Positions 40,401 through 49,532 of a stretch of 64,000 nt of DNA are shown here, piece by piece; the stretch's first letter is position 1; every line of letters starts with the position of its first letter. The stretch lies in assembly GCF_018991925.1 (NCBI RefSeq), contig NW_024753828.1:5829339-5893338 (forward strand), given 5' to 3'. The position numbers were made by a program, and so were the translations under genes. The notes beneath the pieces are model-generated. The model worked only from the letters and a program-made list of their open reading frames with translations, was not told the DNA's origin and did not search any database. The DNA comes from Homarus americanus (Eukaryota > Arthropoda > Malacostraca > Decapoda > Nephropidae).

Positions 40401-42184
40401 CAGACTACTGGTTAGAGGGGAAACTTTTGTGAATGAGTATTTGCATGGGAGATATATGAATTTATTAAAGAATAAGCTAATACTAACACATAAACTGTAG
40501 TGTTTATAGCATATTTGTAGGGAATTGTGGGATGTGCTATATTTTATATGATTTTAAATTACCTGATAACGGTAAGGACAATTTATATTGTGGTTGGATC
40601 TTCTTATATAGGGAACTACATCAGCTGTGATTCTTGATACCAGAGTCCTTCCTTACTTGTTAATATTACAGTATACATTGTTCCTCAACAGTGAACGAAC
40701 TTTAGAGTTGCACCTTGATTTCCTGGGAGGTGGTGGTGGTTCAGAATGGAGTGGGGTTAGCAGCCGCAGTTTACCTTCCCTTCAGCCTGGACAGTCTACA
40801 AATCTCTCTCTGTCTTTAGTACCACTACAGACTGGTTTACAGGTTAGTGGTGTCTTTCATACAGGTCACACAAAACCAGAATTTATTTTAATTTTAGATA
40901 AGCTTTTGATGATAACTTATGTGTCATTTTGTAGAACAGGATATTAAGTTATAGATTAGTTTTAGTTGATAACACCTTTATACTATTTAGTTTAATTGAT
41001 ATCATATGATCAATAATTAATATACTTTTCTGATACCTTATTTTCTCAGAGACTATTCCTTAACAGACTAACCACCTGTAAAAAATTTCTTTAGTATGTG
41101 ATAAACACTTCCATGTCCTCAGTTAAGGGGGCTTCACACGTCCACCTAAACTGGTAAATTTTCAAACCAGCAAGCAATTCTGGCAATAGATCAGGAGATT
41201 CCAGATAGTGTTCCAGTTTTTCTTAGCTTCAACATATTGGACTTGATTATCCAGACGAATACAGGGGTGGGTTTTGGGATAGTCTTTCCCAATTTCTGTG
41301 GCATCTGTTTTTACGGCAGAGCTTTCAGGTATTTTATTTGCCATCAAGATTATGTTTACCCAACCTCATAGCAATTTTTTGTGTTTCTCACAGAGTTCTC
41401 CAGGCCTTAGCAAGTGTCTCATCACCCCATTTCCTTGGTAATAGCTATTTTAGAGTGGCCTATTTTCATTCAATGTCATAGCCGGAAAGTCAGTTTTTAC
41501 TGGGTTCCGGCCCATGTTGGGAAAAGGGGAATTAGTGTGCTGATGCTGTGGCAAATGCAGCTGCTTTTTGCCCTGTGGCATATCATTCCCTTCTACCTGC
41601 CTCTGACATGAAACCAGTAATAAGAGCTGCCATCTGCTCGAGTTGGCAATGCAAGTGAAATGTTGTTGAAGCAAACAAACTCCTTTACATCCACCCTGAC
41701 TCGTGGTTTTTTAATGGAGAGGGCGGGCACCCCTCATCTGGAGGCCAACGTGATTGTAGTTGGTGAAAACTTCTACACCTTAAACAAATTCATGCGTCAA
41801 TTAAGTTGGCTTCCAGCCAGTTGCTAACTACTATATCAACTTGCTTTCTGGCAAATGAACTGACATACATGTGACATACAGCACAGTGCTATGGTGACTG
41901 CTCCTCCTTCACTGGAGTAGGCATGATAATTGACAGGTTGGAAGATGAAGGGTTTGGTTTATATACAAGCAATAATTAGAGTGTAATTATTTTATATAAT
42001 ATTAAAGTTGTGAAAAAATACTAAAAAAATTATTTCCTTTCAGACTATAGCTGGTGTACGTCTGACTGACACATTCCTCAAACGAACTTACAATTATGAA
42101 AATTTAGCACAGGTGTTTATAACTAATGAAAAGTCTGTAGAGCACGAGTCATTCTTTTCTGCTTGGGTGAACCAAGTTGCTTAA
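19435..42184 (+). CDS. TRAPPC13: TRAPPC13, trafficking protein particle complex subunit 13 (complete, ten coding exons)
   Basis: Ten exons join in phase to 1,269 nt, that is 422 residues plus stop, close to the 417 of human TRAPPC13. The product is a subunit of the metazoan TRAPPIII complex, a Rab1 exchange factor for ER-Golgi traffic and autophagy; it has no catalytic residues of its own. Conserved blocks occur in order: [121 protein letters not shown], and [13 protein letters not shown] near the end. All donors are GT and all acceptors AG. The second intron and later ones hold DNA transposons and LINE scraps; the sixth-exon acceptor follows a 12.5-kb intron. No break was found, so I infer a functional gene. 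Confidence 0.95.
20851..21019 (+). CDS. TRAPPC13: TRAPPC13 coding exon 2
   Basis: The acceptor TTACTTGCAG is followed by TT, completing Val, then ATGCGG. It encodes [13 protein letters not shown] through LLPQSFG. The donor GTAAGA splits a Gly codon. The internal ATG at 20853 would wrongly be taken as the start if exon 1 were missed. Confidence 0.93.
21571..21592. repeat. 22-bp perfect palindrome in TRAPPC13 intron 2
   Basis: GTACTGTATAC followed by its exact reverse complement, centred on TACGTA. It is a strong example of the TACTGTAC word family that fills the first 43 kb. Confidence 0.85.
21687..22429 (-). mobile_element. Non-autonomous pogo/Tigger-type element in TRAPPC13 intron 2
   Basis: The left end is CAGTAGTTCCTCGCCAAC and the right end, reversed, is CAGTTAATCCCTCGACAACC, with TA on the left and CA (decayed TA) on the right. 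On the minus strand near 22090-21960 one frame reads [20 protein letters not shown] and then [12 protein letters not shown]. This is the pattern of the second helix-turn-helix turn of a Tigger N-terminal CENP-B-like domain, and no DDE core follows. Confidence 0.7.
22514..22598 (+). CDS. TRAPPC13: TRAPPC13 coding exon 3
   Basis: The acceptor TTTTCAG is followed by A completing Gly, then 28 codons NIYLGETFS to EVSIK, and donor GTGATG. It matches the human NIFLGETFSSYISVHND block. Confidence 0.93.
23560..23720 (-). mobile_element. Probable LINE reverse-transcriptase C-terminal scrap
   Basis: On the minus strand [14 protein letters not shown] is followed, after a one-base frameshift, by KNNLKTFLY and a stop. 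This resembles the amphipathic tail (LP-x-SVxxFKxxLKTFLF) that ends many non-LTR retrotransposon polyproteins. Upstream reading ([12 protein letters not shown]) is not diagnostic. It lies in TRAPPC13 intron 3. Confidence 0.35.
24753..24886 (+). CDS. TRAPPC13: TRAPPC13 coding exon 4
   Basis: The acceptor TTTCACAG is phase 0. It encodes [13 protein letters not shown] to EVKDIGTH plus two bases of an Ile codon before donor GTTAGT. The middle is more divergent than its ends. Confidence 0.92.
25206..25227. repeat. (GA)n microsatellite
   Basis: About eleven uninterrupted GA units in TRAPPC13 intron 4. Confidence 0.9.
25436..25553 (+). CDS. TRAPPC13: TRAPPC13 coding exon 5
   Basis: The acceptor TGTTTTAG is followed by C completing Ile, then [13 protein letters not shown] and [18 protein letters not shown], ending NAE before donor GTATGG. 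This is the best conserved block of the protein. Confidence 0.95.
26157..26710. mobile_element. Inverted-repeat MITE, probable Tigger-type
   Basis: The ends ACTGTACCTTCATTAATTCG and, from the right, ACTGTACCCTCATTAATTCA are near-perfect inverted repeats about 550 bp apart. The interior has no transposase. A related 40-bp stretch (GTTGAA-AATAACA-AACTC-CAGC) lies just outside both ends (25995-26025 and 26785-26815), suggesting it sits inside an older repeat. Confidence 0.6.
28327..29099 (-). mobile_element. Tigger-type element keeping only the transposase N-terminus
   Basis: The ends CAGCATGCCCATCAAATTCG and, reversed, CAGCATGCCCAGATAATTTG are flanked by TA on both sides. The minus strand carries an HTH-only transposase fragment. 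The element is 773 bp and has no room for the DDE domain. Confidence 0.85.
28550..28813 (-). pseudogene. CENP-B-type HTH fragment of a Tigger transposase
   Basis: An 87-residue frame opens [12 protein letters not shown], then has [13 protein letters not shown] and [17 protein letters not shown], the psq/CENP-B N-terminal helix-turn-helix that binds transposon ends. It stops after GKIGWE, where the second HTH and DDE domain should follow. It has an intact start and frame but lacks catalysis. An upstream in-frame ATG at 28999 gives a longer but unlike-family N-terminus. Confidence 0.75.
29221..30099. mobile_element. MITE with ACCGTATTTCTCGGCC-type ends
   Basis: The left end is TACCGTATTTCTCGGCC and the right end, reversed, is TACCATATTTCCCAGCC, followed by GTTAAGACGCACC-like and CTTATAAGTTGCAC-like subterminal motifs. 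Such ends with a 'TAAGACGCACC' second block occur in widespread animal MITEs, but I will not name a superfamily. No coding was found. Confidence 0.65.
29240..29349. repeat. Perfect 55-bp tandem duplication inside the MITE
   Basis: Two copies starting TTTCAGACGTTAAGACGCAC at 29240 and 29295 appear identical base for base, each ending in GGGAGAAAAAAA. The lack of differences suggests a recent event. Confidence 0.9.
30360..31090. repeat. Divergent repeated modules in TRAPPC13 intron 5
   Basis: Modules near 30360, 30765 and 30990 each start with an ACATTGGAGATA/ACTTTGGAGATA-like phrase, then a GATGGTGG/GTTGTTGAGG block. The first two also share ACATGTATG-TC-CA-TAGTA. They are only partly alignable by eye. 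Confidence 0.4.
34706..34752. repeat. CCTAA repeat patch
   Basis: Consecutive CCTAACCTAACC words with a few variants, (TTAGG)n on the other strand. It lies just left of the Tigger-type element at 34797. Confidence 0.85.
34797..35669 (+). mobile_element. Tigger-type element keeping an HTH fragment
   Basis: The right end, reversed, is CAGTAAATCCTCAGTTAATG and the left end is GAGTAAGTCCTTCCGTAACA, with TA on both sides; the left end has decayed more. On the + strand at 35157-35290 the frame reads [17 protein letters not shown] and then [20 protein letters not shown], a recognisable Tigger N-terminal HTH. No DDE core remains. Confidence 0.7.
38045..38141 (+). CDS. TRAPPC13: TRAPPC13 coding exon 6
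   Basis: The acceptor CTTCCAAG is phase 0. [18 protein letters not shown] to EPSPYFS is followed by one base of Val and donor GTACAG. A second AG four bases downstream (CAAGTCAG) would break the frame, so the upstream AG is chosen. Confidence 0.9.
38613..38845 (+). CDS. TRAPPC13: TRAPPC13 coding exon 7
   Basis: The acceptor TTATTTCAG is followed by TT completing Val, then [37 protein letters not shown] and LQTSQLQRM. The donor is GTTTGA, weak but phase-correct. This is the largest TRAPPC13 exon, with 77 whole codons. Confidence 0.93.
39048..39148 (+). CDS. TRAPPC13: TRAPPC13 coding exon 8
   Basis: The acceptor TGTTTTAG is phase 0. It encodes [18 protein letters not shown] to LSITNI plus two bases of a Cys codon, then donor GTAAGC. 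Confidence 0.92.
39590..39800 (-). mobile_element. LINE reverse-transcriptase relic in TRAPPC13 intron 8
   Basis: On the minus strand a frame reads [19 protein letters not shown] then [12 protein letters not shown]. This matches the 'LGV-DxxLxFxEHI-xxVxKAxxxLGLIRRTF' segment that follows the RT fingers and palm in many non-LTR elements. A stop and frameshifts lie upstream. The longer + strand frame over the same bases (39373-39819) is its antisense shadow. Confidence 0.55.
40692..40842 (+). CDS. TRAPPC13: TRAPPC13 coding exon 9
   Basis: The acceptor CTCAACAG is followed by T completing Cys, then [16 protein letters not shown] to VPLQTGLQ, and donor GTTAGT. The Gly-rich stretch is local to this species or clade; the flanks align with the human ERTMDL and SSVQGLQ segments. 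Confidence 0.9.
41190..41860 (+). mobile_element. LINE RNase H domain relic in TRAPPC13 intron 9
   Basis: In shifting + strand frames I read [12 protein letters not shown] (41250-41310), then [13 protein letters not shown] (about 41485-41530), then [10 protein letters not shown]. This is the order of an RNase H domain attached to a Jockey/I-type retrotransposon (W-x-P-A/S-H-x-G-x-x-G-N-x-x-A-D). Several frameshifts and one stop show it is dead. Confidence 0.6.
42044..42184 (+). CDS. TRAPPC13: TRAPPC13 coding exon 10 (terminal)
   Basis: The acceptor CCTTTCAG is phase 0. [20 protein letters not shown] to NQVA is followed by TAA at 42182-42184. The block up to LAQVF is conserved; the last 20 residues diverge from vertebrates. 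Confidence 0.94.
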   Translation, partial: TIAGVRLTDTFLKRTYNYENLAQVFITNEKSVEHESFFSAWVNQVA

Positions 42185-43534
42185 TTACTGCTCTTTTTTA
42201 AGTAAAATTGTGCATACTGTCTGTACATAATGTTTATTATTGAAACAAAAATTATGGCTTACAGGTAGAATGCCAAGTAGCCAATGAAAAAGACCCTTTG
42301 GTAGAATAATCCCTTAACATTGTCTGGCAGGTTATGCTGTCCTTAAAGATCAGCACAAATTGCTGAAGACTAGGGCTCTTATGGAGTGTCAGGGTTAACT
42401 AAGCATAATATTCAACCCCAGCTTGGTGATCGCTTTGGAAGCCAGTGAACCAACAAGTCACCAGGCCTGAAGCTTTAGTCTAATTTATGTTCATCTTGAA
42501 ATTCCAGTCAGCCATAAAAAGGGACTGCAAGCTCCTGACTTTCACATTTTATCTGCCATAAGTATGCTGTTAATACTTGTTGCCTGCTCTACTGTGTTAC
42601 TTAAGGGTTATTCCAAGGATTAGTGGTACTTTCCCTCATTCACTGTTTGTTGGTATAAGTATAGCCCCTCAAATTTGGGACCAAGACCAAACTGATTTTG
42701 AAGATTTTCTGGTGATTATGCTTTTGTCTTGTATGGCTTTATTGGATGCCTGAGTTATAGGATTGACCTATTCCAAGTTTCATGTGTAAAGTGCAGTCTA
42801 GAAAGCAATTGTACAGGCTCTAGGTGAGTTATAATTTGTTAACTAGTGCTTTCAAATGATGGAATTAATGTTGAGATAAAAAAGGTGTACCTGTATGTTT
42901 TGGGTCAGGATTCCTGTATCCTATATTCCTTACATGGAAGTGGCACAACTCTTCTCAATAATTGTCTTCCATCTTACACTTATGGCTTTGTAAAGGAGAT
43001 AAAGTCACTGCAAACACATACCAGTAGCAACTAACAATAACAAAAAATACAGGTTATTAATCGGTAAAAATATGCCTCAGTTACTACAAAATATTTGTTC
43101 TCCCACATTCATGCTAACACAGAAAATGGGAAGTAAAAAACAGCAGTAGTTCAACAGTATTCTTTCTTGTGTATATACTGTATATATATATATATCTCCC
43201 TCAGTTGAGTTAAATTACATATTAAGACAATTTATCGACAAACTATCAATAACAAAAATAAAAAAATATAATCAATATAAATTGCAAAAATACTTTAAAA
43301 AATAAGAAAATTAATTGAAAAATACGTTTATATAATTGGTCCCTTTGTTATTATGATCAAATTATCGTTGTAGTTAATATCTAATAAATGTAGTTTATAA
43401 AAATAAGTTAAGTCATTAATTAATTAGAGATTATTTGTTATTATATGTAACAAGATAATTGATTGATAGATAATTATTGTAATTTAAATAAAAAATAATA
43501 ATTATTTCAGTTTTCATTTGACTCAGATGTAAAC
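42185..43534. other. TRAPPC13 3' flank, no further gene seen
   Basis: ACAAGTCACCAGGCCTGA near 42448 repeats a phrase of the SINE-like element at 14697. Bases 43180-43510 are extremely AT-rich. No canonical AATAAA was found close to the stop codon. Confidence 0.5.
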
Positions 43535-43648
43535 ATGGTGGAGCTTTTGATCCAAGAATTCCATTTGTTTATCTATTTAATGTTACTTTACGTCAAGTAC
43601 AGCCTTGACCCGGAAGTGATAATTAAGACAATTACTCTACATCATGGT
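43535..43648 (+). other. Candidate first coding exon of an unknown gene
   Basis: ATG in strong context AAACATGG opens a 38-codon frame (MVELLIQEFHLFIYLMLLYV, later SLDPEVIIK) that ends at a consensus donor GTAAGT. It is hydrophobic in the middle like a membrane segment. No partner exon was found downstream, and the next kb is a LINE relic on the other strand. Speculative. Confidence 0.2.
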
Positions 43649-43964
43649 AAGTTAAACTACGTAATAAGTTAAGTTAATCGACTAAAATAAGTGAAAATAT
43701 GAGCGTCGTTGAGATGTGGTTGACTGTCAGTGGAAACTATTATTTTTATTCATTCTCTCCTGATTTGATAATAACTGAGATAAGGAGACAAGATATGAGA
43801 GAAGGAGGAAGACTTGGTGGAGACAACGTGAGAGGTGAGGTCAGGACTTTTTTTTTTGCTAAGATGTTAGTTAAATGTTCGTTTAAAGATACACTGTATG
43901 GAGAGGTCTGCCAGGCTCTTAGTGGAGCTGGTAGGTCACACATCTTTTATTCTCTATTAATGTT

Positions 43965-44830
43965 TTATGTGTATATTGGGGCAGGAGATGGTTCAATTAC
44001 TTTCTTCCTGGCTGATTTAAACCAACTGTGTTCTTGGAATTCTTCGTTGTCTATATTATTTATCCAGTTTTGATATGTTTCTGTGTTAAGTTCAGTCACT
44101 TTTTTCCAAATATTTGCAGCTTTGTTGTGTATTTCTACATTGATTGTTAAGAGGTTTACTCTCGTGTAGCTGTTCATTATTGATGTGGTCTGTATATTTT
44201 ATGTTATATATAAATCTGAGGGCTATATTTTGTACTGTTTGTAACCTTTTAATGCTCGTTTTACTAAGGGTGTTCAATGGGATGGGTGGGTAGTCCATAA
44301 TTGATTTGACAAGGGCTATATATATCTTTCTCTTGTTATTAATGCTAAGGTTCTTAAAGCGTTTTATTTTTGATAATCTTATTCTTGCCTGTCATTCTTT
44401 ATCTTTTAAGTATGTTATATATCCTCTTTTTGTTAGTTTTAATCCAAGCATCCTGCCTTCAGTGTCGTATGGGTATAGTTCCTGGTCGACTATTACTGGA
44501 CTTGTTTTGATCTTGGCTATTGGTATTATCTTGAACTTGTTCTTATTTGTCCTGATTTTCCATTTTTTCTCAAAATCATTTATATTTTTTTATCGCTCTT
44601 ACCGTGTAGAGTGCCATAAATTGGGTTGATTTTCCTGGGCATGATACGATTTGAGTAATATCATCAGTAAACATTACATATTCGCGAGGACAGGTCACCA
44701 CGAGGTCAGGTCTTAAATTGCTGGGGTAGGCGTGGCTTAGTAGTTGACCCCCGCTCCGTGATGTATGGCGGCACTGGTTGACCTCGAGGTATACACTGGG
44801 GAATTGGTGGGGTCGGCTACTCAGCGACAA
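43965..44830 (-). mobile_element. Jockey-like LINE reverse-transcriptase fragment
   Basis: Minus-strand frames give, in order: YVMFTDDITQIVSC, the FADD-type catalytic box with Thr for Ala (about 44690); then NDFEKKWKIRTNKNKFKII and EGRMLGLKLTKRG (44570-44430); ARIRLSKIKRFKNLSI (44390-44340); SIMDYPPIPLNTLS and KRLQTVQNIALRFIYNIKYT (44300-44180); and a tail ending near 43965. This is the palm-to-thumb half of a non-LTR retrotransposon RT. It is broken by frameshifts, and the endonuclease and the start of RT are missing. Confidence 0.8.
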
Positions 44831-46261
44831 AGAGCGTTTGTAGGGGAGAAACCCACTACACTACCAAGTAAATGTATTGTGCTAGATGGTCGGGTGGCGT
44901 CTTGAAGCCGAATTAAGGATCATCTAGCAAGAACAATAGTAGTCCCCCCGATCTTGTGTAAACTTAAGTTATTTAAACTGGTAAATTGTATACAAGTTAA
45001 CAGAGAGGGAAATGTCTTGTCTAGTCTTAAATTGGTCTAAAATGCCCCAGAAAACCGTTATTAAAGGAACTAAAAAATGGGGTTTTAAAGTTAAAATCAA
45101 GTTTAATGTAGAAGTATGTTTATCATATCTTTAGTTAAATAAATACAGCAGTTCGCGCTCCACTAAATCATCCCCACTATAGCCGGGTTCGTCCTTAGCT
45201 GCCCACATAACTAAGGTAGGTAGGTCACTGTGCCGTGGGTGAAGCTGGATTGGTCCACTTTCACCTGGAGCGAAACTCAATTCATCCCACCACTGAAACA
45301 TTGCCAGGAGTTACTCCACGTAGATCTCAGATATCTGGAACAAGCAAGTAATCAAAGATTAAATATAAAAGTATACTTTGAATCAAACTCAATCACACAG
45401 AAATAATTCACTAAATACACTAATATGTAACCAAGTTACATGAAATATAAATAGCTAAACAAAACTTATTTTTAACCAACACGAGAAATTTACTCAAGAA
45501 AAATAACACCAAAATGTGAAAAATAAAGAGATGTATAACCATATATCCAGTAGCATTACTTCCTTTGAGGTTATGATCGGTACTGACCTCCCGTCACAGC
45601 TTTCAGAGTATTTAAGGACGGCATTGGTGGGGGTGTGATACTTGTGATTTAGCTTGGTAATAAAATAAACTAATTCAATAAATGTCTGGCTGGGTTCCTT
45701 CTATACATTGCTAAATCTACTATAGAATTCATTGGTCTCTTTGAAAGTGTAAGCAACGGCCTTTATTCTTTCAAGCAAAGCATAGTCTCAGAAGCCTTAT
45801 TTGACAACATCGTCACAAGTATTGGTAACAATAAAAATGGTTCAACTTCTCACTGATTCTAAATAATAAAAGTTTCACCCTTTAAGTAAATCAGCAGTAC
45901 TTAAGTATTCCAGGCAGTATATAAGTACCACCAACATATAGGCTTTACTAACGTACAGTATTGTTAATGAATGTGGTGAGAATACTTCAAAGTTTGTATA
46001 TATATATAATAGATCTATAATTTGCTTTAGTTCCTCCAAGACGGACATGTTTCTGTAGTGCCCCAAGAACGAAGGCACATTTTCTTTCTTGTTAAATTAC
46101 TGAAATTTTTATGTTTTTCAGTTATTTCACACCAAAAATCATTTTACTTTTACGGACTCTATTACATACTAACATAGTTTTATGTAAATGGTAATAAATG
46201 ATTATTTAAATGGCTGTTTTATATATTCAACGTAAAAAGGTAATAAGATAAGGAATGATAT
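44831..46261. other. Intergenic stretch, nothing recognised
   Basis: Moderately AT-rich, with no convincing open frame, tRNA or transposon end. TACTGTAC words are sparse here compared with the first 43 kb. Confidence 0.5.
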
Positions 46262-46657
46262 GGAGGTGAGCGCCATCTATGAGTTAACTAAACCTTCATC
46301 ACGGGGTACAGGGGAGAGTTGGAGGTGAGCGCCATCTATGAGTTAACAGCACTACTAAACCTTCATCACGGGGTACAGGGGAGAGTTGGAGGTGAGCGCC
46401 ATCTATGAGTTAACAGCACTACTAAACCTTCATCACGGGGTACAGGGGGAGAGTTGGAGGTGAGCGCCATCTATGAGTTAACAGCACTACTAAACCTTCA
46501 TCACGGGGTACAGGGGGAGAGTTGGAGGTGAGCGCCATCTATGAGTTAACAGCACTACTAAACCTTCATCACGGGGTACAGGGGAGAGTTGGAGGTGAGC
46601 GCCATCTATGAGTTAACAGCACTACTAAACCTTCATCACGGGGTACAGGGGAGAGTT
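46262..46657. repeat. Minisatellite, 67-68-bp unit, six copies
   Basis: Copies start GGAGGTGAGCGCCATC at 46262, 46321, 46388, 46456, 46524 and 46591 and end GGTACAGGGGAGAGTT. The first copy lacks the 8-9 bases of AGCACTAC. Two copies have one extra G in the G run. Otherwise the units look identical, implying recent homogenisation. Confidence 0.95.
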
Positions 46658-49221
46658 TCTCGTCTGGTGGTTCTTGGATCCATCACCAGCTGGAGCCACA
46701 AGACAGAGGAAGAAGGTGGAGGACGGACGAAGTGTACCACGATCTGACAGCCCCGAAAATATCGGCCTGAGGCATCGGTAAGACATTTATTCATAATATT
46801 ATACCAGATATTTAACATTAATAATACTAAGAAGTTATTGGAGAGTTATTATGGTTAGACAGAGTGTATTTAATGGTTAATTTAGTTAATTGTGCTGGGT
46901 CGTCTGGTGAAGTACTGTATTGGTATATTGTTGCCACTATATAACATCAAAGTTGAAAATATGTTTTTCCGGTGGTTTTTGATGTAATGAACGAATTTGA
47001 CCTTCATTTGTGGCGCAAATCAATAGTTTTGAGATAAGCCCCTGGTGAATTAATATAAGTGGACAACCATGGAGTTGTTGATCAATGTGTTGTTCCATTG
47101 GCTGTCCTCGGGTTTTGTAGAATGTTTTTTTTCGAGATTTTTCAGTGTTGTACTCAAGTGTGCCCTTTTCTTTTGTAAAGTAACGTGTTTTGCAAAAAAA
47201 GAACATTTTCAATTTTAACAAACTGCTAATTTTGCCAATAAAATAGAGGTCAAATTTGAGTAAAACACCAAAGTACACCAAAAACTAATTCTCATACCAA
47301 AGAACCTACCTAACCTAACCTACGAGGAGGAGACGAGTTAGGAGTATAACCTCGGGTAAACATGGCGGGAACCTGCGGACAGCCAATGGACCAATATTAA
47401 CCCACTTTTCTTCAATGACGTTTCCCTCACAAATGACTTAAATATAGCAGGGAGATTAGGTAATTTTAAGTAATTTCTGAGGAAAACGTCGTAGAAGAAA
47501 CGTGTTTTAACATTGTCTAAACTATTGGAAAAACACATTGCTCAACAAAAAGTCAATGGTTGTCCACTTGTAAAAATTTACCACCCTGCTCCTCAGAAAC
47601 TAGAGCTATAAGAATCGAGGTAAAAACTGTCCAAAATGCACAAAAACCCATCGGAAAAAGTTTTGGATTTAACCTAACCTAACCAAACCTAAACTAACGT
47701 GGGTGTGTACCTCCATGAACAGACATACATAATGAACTGTTAAATATCTCGCTTAAACGTATTTTGTTCCAGAAATGTTATTGAAGAAAATTGTCTTAAA
47801 TTGTCAAAATTACCGATTGAAATTATAAAATTCCCGAGATTCGTTTAGCGACTAGGTTTTCCCTAGTGTATTATGTTTTTCGAGCAATTCTAACCTTCAT
47901 TTCTGGTATAAATGAGCCGTTATGGAGATATGACATCGGTTACCGGGACTAGTTTGATTTTGTTCATTTTTTCCGGACGTTATTATAGAATTTTAAGAGG
48001 CGACATTTGCTAGAAGCTAATACTGTACTGTATAATCTGATGTAATATAACCAACCAAAGCGACCTACCTAACCTTACCTTATTTTGATATCTGGTACCA
48101 ACGAAAGCAACTTTATAGAAGCGTCACGGTGTAATTTGTATTTTTGTGGATGCAAGAGTGCGCTCGGGCTCGGCGAGTCGGCTATAAACAAACGCGACTC
48201 GGCAAATTTTTTGGAGGAGTGTTTATGGTAAATGTAATTTTTCGCCACAGAGCACGGAGAGACATCGTTTTAGTGTCGCGTGCTCGGATTTTAAGTGTTT
48301 TGCCCCCATTTCCTCCTACCTTCATCCCTTGCCCATTACAGGTGATTTAAGATCATATAAAAAATGAATAAAAAAGTGCTTTTAATTAAAATAAAAAGTT
48401 GTCGCCTCTTTTAAAATATTATAATAAGAACACCTATGGAAAATATGAGCCAAATCGGAAAAACTCTTGCTGGTGGTAGTGGTGTTCTGAGAAAAAAAGA
48501 AAAAACCTAACCTAACCTTTCCTATCTCTTAACACTTCAAATAATATATTAAGGTTACTTTATTTAACTGATGATAAATGAAAAAGTTATTTCATTAATG
48601 TTTTGTCAGTGAGTCATTAGCATTTATAGGTCACTAGGGAAGCTGGAATACGTTTAAGAAATTTATTTGCAATCCCAATACATGTAGATTTGAACTGTCC
48701 TCTGATTGGTCACAGCGGATTATGTGAAATTCAAATGAAAGAAATTTAAATATTAAATTGCGCAAAAGTTTTTGCCCGCTAGTGCAATAAGAATCTTTCA
48801 ATATTGCTGTAGCTTCTTCGTATTTTGGTTACGTCCACAAAATGTAACCGCGACATGTCGCGTAAGAATCCGGGTGTGCCGATTCGGTTTTTGTGCGTCC
48901 GTCACAAAAGGTTAGGTAGGGTTTTCAATTTTGTTTAATTCAGTTTGGAAGAATGATTGTTGTTGTTTCTAGTGTTAAAGGAAATAAAGGTCACACGTAT
49001 CTATTAGAAAAAACAAAACAAAATCAAAACACGGAAAATTGTAGTTTCGGCGAAGCGCCTACTTTCGGAAGGTCAGACTCATTCTAGACACATCAAAAAC
49101 TATTGGAAAAACCCAATTTCAACCTAACCTAACCGATTTGAGTAATCAGTTCCTCCATGTGGTATTAAGCAAACAAGTGCCTCTATTATAAGTGTACGAA
49201 GTTGTTATTTGACCATGATTC

Positions 49222-49413
49222 TGGGCCAAATAACCGTCGGCTATTTGACCGGGACCTGCGGGGATCGCACGTATACGATTTTAATGGGATTGTATTCGGG
49301 TTGATTGTGGGCATTAAACAAGTCATTACATTATGGTATTATTTAATTGTAGAAGTTTCTGTGGGCAAAAGTATTTAGTTTTATTTTAGATCTCGGTCAA
49401 ATAACCGGCGGTT
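49222..49413. repeat. Pair of related imperfect palindromes
   Basis: GGCCAAATAACCG-TC-GGCTATTTGACC near 49225-49250 and GGTCAAATAACC-GGC-GGTTATTGTGCC near 49386-49412 are each self-complementary in 10 or more of 12 arm positions and are about 160 bp apart. A third half-site, GGTCAAATAA, lies at 49428. They could be termini of a small MITE or a binding-site array. Confidence 0.6.
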
Positions 49414-49532
49414 ATTGTGCCGAGTACTGGTCAAATAATCCCTGCATATAATATAATAGTTTTACAGTGTTGTGTATTATATAGCTAATGGTCACATTTC
49501 CAGGAAACTTCAAGGACCAACAACACACCTCC

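Noticed and set aside
48144..48350. 68-residue basic frame near a CpG-richer patch
   Set aside because: No domain, no start context and no splice partners; the composition explains it.
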